Assembly (NCBI RefSeq): GCF_000383615.1
Contig: NZ_KB911582.1
Location: 714,425 to 778,424, forward strand
DNA length: 64,000 nt
Origin: Streptomyces canus 299MFChir4.1
Lineage (GTDB): Bacteria; Actinomycetota; Actinomycetes; Streptomycetales; Streptomycetaceae
Reading direction: 5' to 3'
The notes beneath the pieces were generated by a model. That model ran no database searches and was not told the origin of the DNA. It worked only from the letters and a program-made list of their open reading frames with translations. The translations under genes were made by a program, and so were the position numbers. The first letter of the stretch is position 1. Every line of letters starts with the position of its first letter. Below are positions 7,045 to 14,907 of the stretch, one piece after another.

Positions 7045-7824
7045 GGCCGCCCAGCCGACGACCGCGGCGGTCAGCGGGGACAGCGGGCCGAGGAAGGTGA
7101 CCTGGGTGGCGGTCAGGCGGCCGATGCCGCGGAACCAGAGCCAGTACGCCACCGCCGTGTTCGCCAGCGCGAGGTAGAGGTAGCCGCCGACCGCGCGCCC
7201 GTCGAGCGCGGGCGGGGCGCCCTCGACGAGGAGGGCGAGCGGCGCGATGAGCAGGCCGCCCGCGGTGAGCTGCCAGGCGGTGAGGGCGAGCGGGCCGACG
7301 CCCTCGGGGCGGCCCCAGCGCTTGGTCAGCACGGTACCGGCGGACATGGAGGCGGTGGCCGCGAGCGCCGCGAGCGCACCGACGGCGTCGAGTGCCCCGG
7401 CCGTCTTGAGCACGACCAGGCTGACGCCGAACGCGGCGACGAGTCCGGTGAGCACACTCCGGGCGGTGGGCCGCTGCCCCAGCAGGGCGGCCGACAGCCC
7501 GAGGACGATCAGCGGTCCCACCGAGCCGACCACCGCGGCCATCCCGCCCGGCAGCCGGTACGCCGACAGGAACAGCAGCGGGAAGAAGGCCCCGATGTTC
7601 AGCGCCCCGAGCACGGCCGCCTTCCCCCACCAGACACCGCGCGGCAGCACCCGGGCGAGGCCGAGCAGCACGAGCCCCGCGGGCAGCGCACGCATCATGC
7701 CGGTGAACAGCGGCCGGTCGGCGGGGAGGAACTCGGTGGTGACGGCGTAGGTGGTGCCCCAGGAGACGGGGGCGAGGGCGGTGAGAAGGATGGTGGCGGG
7801 GCGGTTGGTGGTCGGCTTCCTCAT
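6874..7824 (-). CDS. EamA/DMT-family transporter
   Basis: The 316-residue integral membrane protein has about ten hydrophobic helices arranged as two EamA repeats (first ~12-130, second ~150-290). An acidic/Pro-rich entry motif, VSWGTTYAV, sits in helix 1. Members export metabolites, amino acids or drugs; the substrate cannot be read from sequence. It is transcribed divergently from a MarR regulator, and an operator-like palindrome lies between them, so MarR control of export is likely. The tail after the last helix is hydrophilic (SAFGSGGREHGEV). The 3' end is tandemly duplicated downstream. Confidence 0.85.
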   Translation of the reverse strand: MRKPTTNRPATILLTALAPVSWGTTYAVTTEFLPADRPLFTGMMRALPAGLVLLGLARVLPRGVWWGKAAVLGALNIGAFFPLLFLSAYRLPGGMAAVVGSVGPLIVLGLSAALLGQRPTARSVLTGLVAAFGVSLVVLKTAGALDAVGALAALAATASMSAGTVLTKRWGRPEGVGPLALTAWQLTAGGLLIAPLALLVEGAPPALDGRAVGGYLYLALANTAVAYWLWFRGIGRLTATQVTFLGPLSPLTAAVVGWAALGQTLTPVQLAGMVLAFGATVVGQLGVRRPARSAFGSGGREHGEVSADLRFLLARR

Positions 7825-7849
7825 GACTCCCTCTCTACTGGCTTACGAG

Positions 7850-7875
7850 AAAGTAGCTTACTCCTGAGCTACTTT
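7850..7875. promoter_or_regulatory. Palindromic operator between EamA and MarR genes
   Basis: AAAGTAGCT and AGCTACTTT are separated by eight bases, centred 38 bases from the EamA start and ~64 from the MarR start. A related half-site pair (AAGCCACTTTCTTGC) follows at ~7880-7895. The position is typical for a MarR-family autorepressor controlling a divergent exporter; binding is inferred. Confidence 0.6.
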
Positions 7876-7926
7876 TCCGCAAGCCACTTTCTTGCGGGCG
7901 AGCCGAAGCCTGCGGATACTCGGAGC

Positions 7927-8436
7927 ATGAGTGCACAGCGCAAGGACGCCGTCGACGCGATCATCGAGCAGTGGGCAACCGTGCGGCCCGACCTCGACAC
8001 CAGGGCCATGGAGGTCTTCGGGCGCATCTACCGCCTCTCCCGCGCCATGGGCGACCGCGTGGAGAAGGTGTACGCCCCCTACGGCATCTCCCGCGGCGAG
8101 TTCGACGTCCTCGCCACCCTCCGCCGCGCCGGCGAGCCCTACACCCTCTCCCCTCGCCAGCTCTCCTCGACCCTGATGCTCACGACCGGCGGCATGACGG
8201 GCCGCCTCGACAAACTGGAACGCGCCGCCCTCCTGCGCCGCTCCCCCGACCCCCACGACCGCCGGGGCCTCCAGGTGACCCTGACGGAGAAGGGGCTGGC
8301 CGTCATCGACGAGGCGGTGGCAGCGGGCCTGGCCGCCCAGACGGCGGCCCTGTCCCCCCTCGACGACGAACAGGCCGACCAACTGGCCGACCTGTTGCGG
8401 ACGTTGCTCGCGGGCACCCAGGACTCAGAGCACTAA
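7927..8436 (+). CDS. MarR-family transcriptional regulator
   Basis: The 169-residue protein has a winged-helix core (~45-135): GISRGEFDVLATLRRAGEP, a recognition-helix region LTTGGMTGRLDKLERAALLR, and the wing PDPHDRRGLQVTLTEKG, all characteristic of MarR proteins. Dimerisation helices flank the core. MarR factors usually repress a divergent transporter or enzyme until a small phenolic or antibiotic ligand binds. Here the divergent partner is the EamA exporter, with a palindromic operator in between. The stop overlaps the stop of the convergent monooxygenase gene by two bases. Confidence 0.9.
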   Translation: MSAQRKDAVDAIIEQWATVRPDLDTRAMEVFGRIYRLSRAMGDRVEKVYAPYGISRGEFDVLATLRRAGEPYTLSPRQLSSTLMLTTGGMTGRLDKLERAALLRRSPDPHDRRGLQVTLTEKGLAVIDEAVAAGLAAQTAALSPLDDEQADQLADLLRTLLAGTQDSEH

Positions 8437-9881
8437 CGGCCCACCCGGGCGGCCAGCTCCGCCCCCACCACCCCGGTGTCCGCCTCGTCCGCCGCCCACG
8501 CCACGTACCCGTCGGGCCGCACCAGGACGGTCGTACGGCGGGAGGTCGCCCAGCGCTCCACGGCGAGGCGGTCCTTGTGGGCGCCCCAGTCGCCGTAGGC
8601 CTCCGGCTGGGGGGTGATCAGGACGAACCTGCCGCCGCGCAGGGACTCGTAGAGGCGGCCGCCTTCCGCGAGGGACACGTCGGGGACGCGGGTGCCGGTC
8701 AGGGGGTGGGAGCCGCGGGGGGCTGCGTACCGGTAGCCGATGCCGGTGAGTTGGCCGAGCATGCGGCGGCGGGCCGGGCCGACGTGGTCGAGGGCGGTGG
8801 TGAGGGCGGCGCGCAGGGCCAGTTCCCAGGGACGCTTGGCCATCGCGAGGCGGACGATGCCGCCGCTGCTGCGGAGGACGGCCTTGCCGACGGGGTGGCG
8901 TTCGGACTGGTAGGTGTCCAGGAGTTCGGGGCCCGCGTGACCGCCCGCCACCTGGGCCAGCTTCCAGCTCAGGTTCGCCGCGTCCTGGAGGCCGGTGTTC
9001 ATGCCCTGGCCGCCGGCCGGGGTGTGGACATGGGCGGCGTCGCCGGCCAGGAAGACCCGGCCCACCCGGTAGGCGGGGGCCTGGCGTTCGTCGCTGTGGA
9101 AGCGGGACATCCAGCGGGCGTCGTGCATCCCGAAGTCGCGGCCCAGGGCGAGACGGGTGACCTCCTTGATCTCGTCGAGGTCGAGGGGCTCGCTGTCGGG
9201 GAGGTCGCGGGCGCGGTTCCACGCGATGACCCGGTGGTAGCCGTCGCCGAAGGGGGCGATGAAGGCGAAGGCGTCACCCACGGCGTTGACGGTGAGCAGG
9301 GTCTCGGGCTGCTCGGCGAGGCGGACGTCCGCCAGGACCACCGAGCGGATCACCGAACGGCCGGGGAAGGGCAGCCCGATCGCGTCGCGTACGGCGCTGC
9401 GCATGCCGTCGGCCCCCACGAGGTACTCGGCGCGCAGCGGCTCCAGGACCCCGTCCGGCCCCCTCACCTGCACCGTCACGCCGTTCTCGTCCTGGGACAG
9501 ACCCGCCACCTCGGTCTCGTACCGGAAGTCGACGCCCGCCTCCACCGCCCGCCGCTCCAGGACCTTCTCGACCTCGTACTGCGGCAGGACCAGGAGGTGG
9601 TGGAAACGGGAAGGGAGGGTGTCCAGGCCGATGGTCAGGTCGCCGAACAGGCCCAGCTTGTCCAGGCGCTGTCCTGCCGCCTCCAGGCCGTCGGCGAGAC
9701 CGCGGGCATCGAGCTGTTCGAGGGTGCGGGCGTGCAGGACGAAGGCGCGGGAGAGGTTGCTGATCCGGTGCGGGCGCCTCTCGACGACGGTGACGGGGAC
9801 GCCGGCGGTGGCCAGGTCACCGGCCAGCAGCAGCCCGGTGGGGCCGGAACCGACGACGATCACGGTGGGGGTGCCGTTCAT
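8433..9881 (-). CDS. FAD-dependent aromatic monooxygenase (PheA/TfdB type)
   Basis: The 482-residue flavoprotein has the dinucleotide-binding GxGxxG motif VGSGPTGLLLAGDLA (~9-23), the GD motif FLAGDAAHVHTPAGGQGMNT (~275-294) contacting FAD ribose, and the DG motif VGADGMRSAVRDAIG (~155-170). The C-terminal thioredoxin-like region is short. Enzymes of this class hydroxylate phenolic or polyketide substrates with NAD(P)H and oxygen. The start at 9881 is set by GGAGG seven bases upstream. It is divergent to a TetR gene with four operator half-sites between, so it is probably induced by the compound it oxidises (inference). Substrate unknown. Confidence 0.88.
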   Translation of the reverse strand: MNGTPTVIVVGSGPTGLLLAGDLATAGVPVTVVERRPHRISNLSRAFVLHARTLEQLDARGLADGLEAAGQRLDKLGLFGDLTIGLDTLPSRFHHLLVLPQYEVEKVLERRAVEAGVDFRYETEVAGLSQDENGVTVQVRGPDGVLEPLRAEYLVGADGMRSAVRDAIGLPFPGRSVIRSVVLADVRLAEQPETLLTVNAVGDAFAFIAPFGDGYHRVIAWNRARDLPDSEPLDLDEIKEVTRLALGRDFGMHDARWMSRFHSDERQAPAYRVGRVFLAGDAAHVHTPAGGQGMNTGLQDAANLSWKLAQVAGGHAGPELLDTYQSERHPVGKAVLRSSGGIVRLAMAKRPWELALRAALTTALDHVGPARRRMLGQLTGIGYRYAAPRGSHPLTGTRVPDVSLAEGGRLYESLRGGRFVLITPQPEAYGDWGAHKDRLAVERWATSRRTTVLVRPDGYVAWAADEADTGVVGAELAARVGR

Positions 9882-9891
9882 GGTGGCCTCC

Positions 9892-9980
9892 TGTTGCCAA
9901 CACTTGTTTGCCAACACTTGTTGACGAAGGTAGCGCCACCCCGGCACAGCGTCAACACTTGTTGGCCAACAGTTGTTGAC
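9892..9980. promoter_or_regulatory. Cluster of TetR-type operators (CCAACACTTGTTG repeats)
   Basis: The motif CCAACACTTGTT or TCAACACTTGTT occurs at about 9897, 9911 and 9952, and a variant CCAACAGTTGTTGAC ends at 9980. Positions 9951-9980 form a near-perfect palindrome with GTCAACA and TGTTGAC arms. The sites overlap the leader of both divergent genes, as expected for TetR autoregulation and repression of the monooxygenase. Confidence 0.7.
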
Positions 9981-9994
9981 CTACGATTGTCAGC

Positions 9995-10561
9995 ATGAAC
10001 GAAACACCCCGCCGCCGCTCCGACGACACCCGCGACGCGATCCTCGCCGCGGCCCGCGAGCGCTTCGCCGCCGACGGCTACGAGCGGGCCACCATCCGCG
10101 CCATCGCCAAGGACGCGCGCATCGATCCGTCCATGGTGATGCGCTACTACGGCAACAAGGAGGGCCTGTTCGCGGCGGCCGTCTCCGTGGACCTGAGACT
10201 GCCGGAGCCCGGCTCACTGCCCCGGCACGACATCGGCCGCGCACTCGTGTCGCACTTCCTCGACCTCTGGGAGGAGAACGAGGTGCTCACCGCGCTGCTG
10301 CGGGTCGGCGCGACCAATCAGGCGGGGGCGGAGCGGATGCAGGGCATCTTCCGGGACCAGGTGATGCCGGTGGCCCTGCGGGTGTGTCCGGACCCGGAGC
10401 AGGCTCCCGCGCGGGCCGCGCTGGCTGCCACGCAATTGCTGGGGCTCGCGCTGACCCGGTACGTCCTGCGGTTCCCGCCGACCGTGGCGCTGGCGCGCGA
10501 GGAGATCGTGGCCTGGCTGGCGCCCACGGTGCAGCGCTACCTCACCGCGCCGAGCCCCTGA
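9995..10561 (+). CDS. TetR-family transcriptional repressor
   Basis: The 188-residue protein has an N-terminal helix-turn-helix (~12-58: DAILAAARERFAADGYERAT, then IRAIAKDARIDPSMVMRYYG). The C-terminal ligand and dimer domain resembles the TetR_C group with LRVGATNQAGAERM. It lies divergent from the aromatic monooxygenase gene with repeated CAACACTTGTTG half-sites in the ~113-base gap, so it very likely represses that gene and itself. The ATG at 9995 has no strong SD and lies close to a possible -10 (TACGAT), so the transcript leader may be very short. Effector unknown. Confidence 0.9.
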   Translation: MNETPRRRSDDTRDAILAAARERFAADGYERATIRAIAKDARIDPSMVMRYYGNKEGLFAAAVSVDLRLPEPGSLPRHDIGRALVSHFLDLWEENEVLTALLRVGATNQAGAERMQGIFRDQVMPVALRVCPDPEQAPARAALAATQLLGLALTRYVLRFPPTVALAREEIVAWLAPTVQRYLTAPSP

Positions 10562-10629
10562 GCACGCGCCGGGGCGCCGGCCTCGCCCACGTACGGCTGA
10601 TACAGCTGACGCGCGTACGTACGGCGGGA

Positions 10630-10815
10630 CCGGCGCCCCGGAAAGACGAAGCCTGCGCCCCGAGAAAGGCGCGCTCAGCGCCCCGGGAAAAGCCGAGGCC
10701 AGCGCCTATCACCGGCCCCGGAAGGCAAGCTCAGCGCCCCGAGACGCCGAGCTCAGCGGTCTCGACAAGGCAAGGCCGACGCCCGGAGAAAGCCGAGCTC
10801 GGCGCCCCGGAAGGG
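10630..10815. repeat. Degenerate ~22-bp direct-repeat tract
   Basis: About nine imperfect units of roughly 19-24 bp, each starting GCGCCCCGgaaAg or GCGCCCCGagaaag and ending near cGAgCTCa, fill the gap between the TetR gene and the convergent small membrane-protein gene. Unit length and sequence vary, and there are no constant repeats with unique spacers, so it is not a CRISPR array. No credible gene reads through it. Confidence 0.6.
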
Positions 10816-10821
10816 GTGGGG

Positions 10822-11118
10822 TCAGGCCTTCGAGCCGGCCTTGGCCTCGGCCTCGGCGGGCTTGGTCCTGATGTTGCGGCTGGTCACCCGGTGCTCTTCC
10901 TTGGACTTGTCCAGGACCATCACCAGACCGGCGATGACCCCGAACAGCACGAGCGGGGCCACGACGAAGAGGCCCAGCGTCTCGATGACGCTCAGGCCCG
11001 TGCCGGGGTCGTCGCCGTCGTCGCGGGTCAGCGCGGAGGCGGGGGACGACATGAGCAGCATCATCAGCGTCGTACCGGCCACCAGGGCGCCGGCGCGCAG
11101 GGCGTTCTTCTTGTCCAC
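10822..11118 (-). CDS. Small membrane protein with N-terminal signal-like helix
   Basis: The 98-residue protein has two hydrophobic segments. The first (~9-29, AGALVAGTTLMMLLMSSPASA) looks like a signal peptide cleaved after ASA. The second (~46-68, TLGLFVVAPLVLFGVIAGLVM) is a membrane helix, followed by a charged cytoplasmic-type tail with Lys/Glu/Ala repeats. No recognised domain. The start is a GTG without an SD; a GATACT sequence eight bases upstream could be a -10 of a leaderless transcript. Codon use is typical of a real streptomycete gene. It lies downstream of malQ on the same strand, with an 80-base gap. Function unknown. Confidence 0.7.
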   Translation of the reverse strand: MDKKNALRAGALVAGTTLMMLLMSSPASALTRDDGDDPGTGLSVIETLGLFVVAPLVLFGVIAGLVMVLDKSKEEHRVTSRNIRTKPAEAEAKAGSKA

Positions 11119-11199
11119 GGAGTCAAAGTATCCAACGGCGGTTCGGGCCGCGCGTCCGGGGTGCCGTATGAGGCGCCCCCGGTCCGTGGGCGCCCGCCC

Positions 11200-13254
11200 C
11201 TACGGTGCCCGCAGCACCTCCACCAAGGCGTGCAGGCGGGCCGAGGCCGCCAGGTCCTCCAGCGTCATCGCCCGCCCCTCCCCGTCCGCGATCGGCAGCC
11301 GCCAGTTCGGATACTGGTCCCACGTCCCCGGCAGGTTCTGCGGCCGGCGGTCCCCCACCGTGTCCGGCAGCCAGATCCCGACCATGCGGGCCGGAGTGTT
11401 CAGCAGGTACCGGTGCACGGCCTGGATCTGGGCCTCCTCGGTGGAGGGGTCGGCGCCGCCGCCGGTGCCGTGCAGCAGCCCGAGCCGGGCCAGCAGCTCC
11501 AGCCACTCCCCCGTGTCCGCGGCGGCCTCAGCGCGTTCCTCGTCCAGCGGCCGGGTCAGCAGGCCGAGCCCGTCGCGGAGTTCGACGTGTTCGCCGGTGA
11601 GTCGTGAGGCGGTGGGCGGCAGGTCGTGCGTGGTCGCCGTCGCCAGACAGTCCGCGCGCCACCGCTCGGGCGGCAGCGGGCGTCCGTCGCCCTCCCAGTC
11701 CCGCTCGAACCACAGCACCGACGTCCCCAGCACTCCCCGCTCGCGCAGCGCCTCCCGCACACCGGGCTCGACCGTGCCGAGGTCCTCGCCGATCACCAGC
11801 GCCCCGGCCCGCGAGGCCTCCAGGACGAGCACGGCGAGCATCGCCTCCGCGTCGTAGCGGACGTAGGTGCCCTCCGTCGGTGGCTGCCCCTGCGGGACCC
11901 ACCACAGCCGGAACAGGCCCATGACGTGGTCGATGCGCAGCGCGCCGGCGTAACGGAAGAGGGCCCGCAGCAGCTGCCGGTACGGCGCGTAGCCGGACTC
12001 CGCCAGCCGGTCCGGGCGCCACGGCGGCAGGCCCCAGTCCTGGCCGCGGGCGTTGAAGGCGTCCGGAGGCGCTCCCACGGACATCCCGGCCGCGAAGTAC
12101 GCCTGCTGGGCCCACGCGTCCGCGCCCTCGGGATGGACGCCCACCGCGAGGTCGTGGACGACGCCCACCGGCATGCCCGCCTCCCGCGCGGTGCGCTGGG
12201 CCGCGCCGAGCTGGCTCTCGGTGAGCCAGGCGAGGCGGCTGAAGAAGTCGACGCGGTCCATCAGCTCACCGCGGGCGCGGGCCGTCTCGGCGGAGCGCGG
12301 GTCGCGCAGGCCGGGGGGCCAGCCGCGCCAGTCCGAGCCGTGCGCCTCGGCCAGCGCGCACCAGGTCGCGTGGTCCTCCAGCGCCTGGCCGCCCTCGGCG
12401 AGATAGTCGGCGTAGGCGGCGCGGCGGCCGGGCCCGAGCGGGACCTCGCGGACGAGTTCGAGCGCCTCCCGCTTCAGCTCCCACACCGCGTCCCGGTCGA
12501 TCAGCACGCCCTTCTCCAGCACGGATTCCCGCAGCCGACCGGCCCGCTCGCGCAGGGCCCGCAGCCGCTCGGAGTCGGCGATCTGGGCGTACTCGGGGAT
12601 GTCCTCGATCCGCAGGTGCACCGGGTCGGGGAAGCGGCGCGAGGACGGCCGGTAGGGGGACGGGTCGGTGGGGGCACCGGGCACGGCCGCGTGCAGCGGG
12701 TTGACCTGGACGAAGCCGGCGCCGAGCGCACGCCCCGCCCAGGAGGTCAGTTCGGCGAGGTCGCCGAGGTCGCCCATGCCCCAGGAGCGGTGCGAGAGCA
12801 GGGAGTAGAGCTGGACGAGGAGGCCGTACGACCGCCCGGGCGGCGCGGGCAGGCGCGGCGGGGCCACGATCAGGTGGGCGTCGGCGGTGCGGCCGTCGGG
12901 CGCGGCGGCGGTCAACCGGTGGACGCCGGGCGGGAGTTGGTCGGCGGCGGCACGGGTCTCTCCCTGTTCGGTGGTGATGTGCAGCCGGGTGCCCTCGGGC
13001 AGGTCGGCGACGAAGGCGGGCGGGCTGCCGCTCCAGCACACCACCGTGGGCGGCAGCAGGCGCGCGCGCAGTTCGCGTTCCCGGGCCGCGAGGGCGGCGG
13101 CCGGGTCGCCGGCGTCGACTCCGAGGGCGGCCAGGGTCAGGGTGACGGCGGTGGCGGAGGCGGCGACCGTACGGTCCGGGGAGGGTCGGTAGGACGTGGC
13201 GATGCCGTACGACTCGGCGAGCCGGGACAGCTCCGGACCGGGGGGCGCCACCAT
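11200..13254 (-). CDS. malQ: 4-alpha-glucanotransferase (amylomaltase, GH77)
   Basis: The 684-residue protein has a ~140-residue N-terminal extension followed by the GH77 barrel. It carries LYSLLSHRSWGMGDLGDL, VQVNPLHAAVPG, SPYRPSSRRFPDP, the nucleophile region LRIDHVMGLFRLWWVPQG, IGEDLGTVEPGVREAL (acid/base Glu) and ATTHDLPPTA (third carboxylate). These are the expected catalytic elements of MalQ, which transfers alpha-1,4-glucan segments between maltodextrins in the cytosol. The ATG immediately follows the stop codon of a small upstream ORF (TAGATG), so the two are almost certainly co-translated. Length and motifs fit the family. Confidence 0.93.
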   Translation of the reverse strand: MVAPPGPELSRLAESYGIATSYRPSPDRTVAASATAVTLTLAALGVDAGDPAAALAARERELRARLLPPTVVCWSGSPPAFVADLPEGTRLHITTEQGETRAAADQLPPGVHRLTAAAPDGRTADAHLIVAPPRLPAPPGRSYGLLVQLYSLLSHRSWGMGDLGDLAELTSWAGRALGAGFVQVNPLHAAVPGAPTDPSPYRPSSRRFPDPVHLRIEDIPEYAQIADSERLRALRERAGRLRESVLEKGVLIDRDAVWELKREALELVREVPLGPGRRAAYADYLAEGGQALEDHATWCALAEAHGSDWRGWPPGLRDPRSAETARARGELMDRVDFFSRLAWLTESQLGAAQRTAREAGMPVGVVHDLAVGVHPEGADAWAQQAYFAAGMSVGAPPDAFNARGQDWGLPPWRPDRLAESGYAPYRQLLRALFRYAGALRIDHVMGLFRLWWVPQGQPPTEGTYVRYDAEAMLAVLVLEASRAGALVIGEDLGTVEPGVREALRERGVLGTSVLWFERDWEGDGRPLPPERWRADCLATATTHDLPPTASRLTGEHVELRDGLGLLTRPLDEERAEAAADTGEWLELLARLGLLHGTGGGADPSTEEAQIQAVHRYLLNTPARMVGIWLPDTVGDRRPQNLPGTWDQYPNWRLPIADGEGRAMTLEDLAASARLHALVEVLRAP

Positions 13255-13566
13255 CTACGGCTCCAGGTATGCGTCGGACTCGCTGGTCAGGGCGGCGGCG
13301 TCGGCGAGCGGCGGCTCGCTGGTGAGGGGCTCGGCGTCGGGCAGGGGTGGTTCGCTGGTGAGCGGGGTCTCGGAGCAGGCGCCCTCGGCGCTGAAGACAC
13401 AGAAGTACTCAGCGGGCGCCTCGGGTTTGGACAGGGCCGGGAGCAGAAGGGGTGCCGATGCGGCCACGGGGGCCTCCTTGTCGAGTACGACGACGGGGGT
13501 TACCGCAGCCCTACCCACAGGACGCGACGACAGACGTACCAGAGGGGAGAACGTGCTTTTCGTCAT
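13255..13566 (-). CDS. Small protein with LTSEPPL repeats, coupled to malQ
   Basis: The 103-residue protein is of unknown family. Residues 1-~50 are basic and hydrophobic (LVRLSSRPVGRAAVTPVVVL). A short segment EYFCVFSAEGACSET holds its only two cysteines. The C-terminal third is built from imperfect repeats PLTSEPPLPDAE and PLTSEPPLADAA followed by ALTSESDAYLEP. Its TAG stop abuts the malQ ATG directly, so it is translationally coupled to that gene. The start chosen is the ATG after ACGGAGCAACGGAAC; a GTG 18 bases upstream is possible. Neither an enzyme motif nor a clear signal peptide is seen. Confidence 0.65.
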   Translation of the reverse strand: MTKSTFSPLVRLSSRPVGRAAVTPVVVLDKEAPVAASAPLLLPALSKPEAPAEYFCVFSAEGACSETPLTSEPPLPDAEPLTSEPPLADAAALTSESDAYLEP

Positions 13567-13647
13567 GTTCCGTTGCTCCGTCACTCCCGTCCACCGATCG
13601 TCCCCCGGCCGTCCGTGGAACACCATCTCGGCTGATCACTATTCACT

Positions 13648-13672
13648 CAGTACATGTACGTGATGCATACTG
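13648..13672. promoter_or_regulatory. PadR-type operator upstream of the ABC operon
   Basis: CAGTACATG and CATACTG arms (around TACGTGATG) form an imperfect palindrome ending seven bases before the PadR gene start. Its spacing and ATG/CAT content resemble PadR autorepressor sites. Confidence 0.45.
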
Positions 13673-13678
13673 ATCGCC

Positions 13679-14212
13679 ATGAGCATCCGCCACATCCTGC
13701 TGGGGCTGCTCGCCGGAGGGCCGAGCCATGGCTACGACCTCAAGCGACGCCACGACGAACGTTTCCCCGAGGCCCGTCCACTGGCCTACGGGCAGGTCTA
13801 CACGACCCTCCAGCGCCTGGTCCGGGACGGTCTCGCCGAGGTCGAGGGCACGGACTCCGACGGCGGCCCCGAGCGCACCAGGTACCGCTCGACGGAGGCC
13901 GGCGCGCGTGAACTGGCCGAGTGGGCCGGGCAGATCGCCCCGCCCGCGCCCTTCGTGACCAACGAGATCTTCGCCAAGGTCGTCGTCTCGATCCTGTCCG
14001 GCGGCGACCCGGACACCTATCTGCGGGCCCAGCGCGCAGCCCACATGGCGCGGATGCGGGAGCTCACGGCGGTCAAGACCGCCAAGGGGGCCGACCTCGC
14101 GACCGTGCTCTCGGCGGACTACGCCCTCAACCACCTCGACGCCGATCTCCGCTGGATGACCACCACGGCGGCCCGGCTCACCACTTTGACCGCGGAGGTC
14201 GACTCGGCATGA
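13679..14212 (+). CDS. PadR-family transcriptional regulator
   Basis: The 177-residue protein has the PadR winged helix at ~1-80: HILLGLLAGGPSHGYDLKRR, YGQVYTTLQRLVRDGLAEVE and RTRYRSTEAGARELAEW. A Vir-like helical C-terminal dimer domain follows. It is the first gene of a PadR-ABC ATPase-permease operon; its TGA overlaps the ATPase ATG (ATGA). Such operons are usually self-repressed and induced by the compound exported. An imperfect palindrome sits just upstream of its start. Confidence 0.9.
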   Translation: MSIRHILLGLLAGGPSHGYDLKRRHDERFPEARPLAYGQVYTTLQRLVRDGLAEVEGTDSDGGPERTRYRSTEAGARELAEWAGQIAPPAPFVTNEIFAKVVVSILSGGDPDTYLRAQRAAHMARMRELTAVKTAKGADLATVLSADYALNHLDADLRWMTTTAARLTTLTAEVDSA

Positions 14213-14907
14213 ACACCAAGGGGGACATCACGGTGCCACTTCTCGAAGGGCGGGGGCTCGTCAAGGCGTACGGCCCGACGGAGGCCCTGCGCGGCGCCTC
14301 GGTCCGGCTGGACGCCGGCGAGATCCTCGCCGTCACCGGCACCAGCGGCAGCGGGAAGTCGACGCTGCTGCACTGCCTTGCCGGGATCGCCGGGCCGGAC
14401 GAGGGTTCGGTGTCCTACGGCGGCGAGCGCCTCGACCGCCTGCCCGAGAAGCGGCTGAGCGAGCTGCGCCGCACGGAGTTCGGCGTGGTCTTCCAGTTCG
14501 GGCAGCTCATCCCCGAGCTGACGGCGGTCGACAACGTGGCGCTGCCTCTGCTGCTCGCGGGCCTGACCCGCGCCGACGCCCACACGCGGGCCGGGGAGTG
14601 GCTGGAGCGTTTCGGAGTGCGCGGCCAGGCCGGGCTGCGGCCCGGCGAGATGAGCGGCGGCCAGGCCCAGCGGACCGCGCTGGCCCGCGCCCTGATCACC
14701 GGACCGAAGATCGTCTTCGCGGACGAGCCGACCGGCGCGCTGGACTCCCTGGCGAGCGAGCAGGTCATGACTGCCCTGGTCCACACGGCCCGCGAGTCGG
14801 GCACCGCGGTCCTGCTGATCACCCATGACGCCCAGGTGGCCGCGTACGCGGACCGCGAGGTGCGGATGGCCGACGGGGCCGTCGTTCCGGTCGGAGTGAC
14901 GGCATGA
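14209..14907 (+). CDS. ABC transporter ATP-binding protein (MacB/LolD type)
   Basis: The 232-residue ATPase has Walker A GTSGSGKST (~45-53), Q-loop VVFQFGQLIPELTAVDN, signature MSGGQAQR (~147-154), Walker B IVFADEPTGALD (~168-179) and the switch His in LLITHDAQVA. Family members energise FtsX-like permeases that export peptides, lipids or antibiotics, or act mechanically on surface targets. It overlaps the PadR gene upstream and the permease gene downstream by four bases each, so the three are one operon. Substrate unknown. Confidence 0.92.
   Translation: MNTKGDITVPLLEGRGLVKAYGPTEALRGASVRLDAGEILAVTGTSGSGKSTLLHCLAGIAGPDEGSVSYGGERLDRLPEKRLSELRRTEFGVVFQFGQLIPELTAVDNVALPLLLAGLTRADAHTRAGEWLERFGVRGQAGLRPGEMSGGQAQRTALARALITGPKIVFADEPTGALDSLASEQVMTALVHTARESGTAVLLITHDAQVAAYADREVRMADGAVVPVGVTA

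Noticed and set aside
10630..10815. CRISPR-like array
   Set aside because: Repeat units are degenerate and contiguous, with no constant repeats, no unique spacers and no cas genes.
11626..13635. A 669-codon plus-strand frame opposite malQ
   Set aside because: The minus strand encodes all GH77 catalytic motifs; the plus frame has no domain and typical shadow composition.
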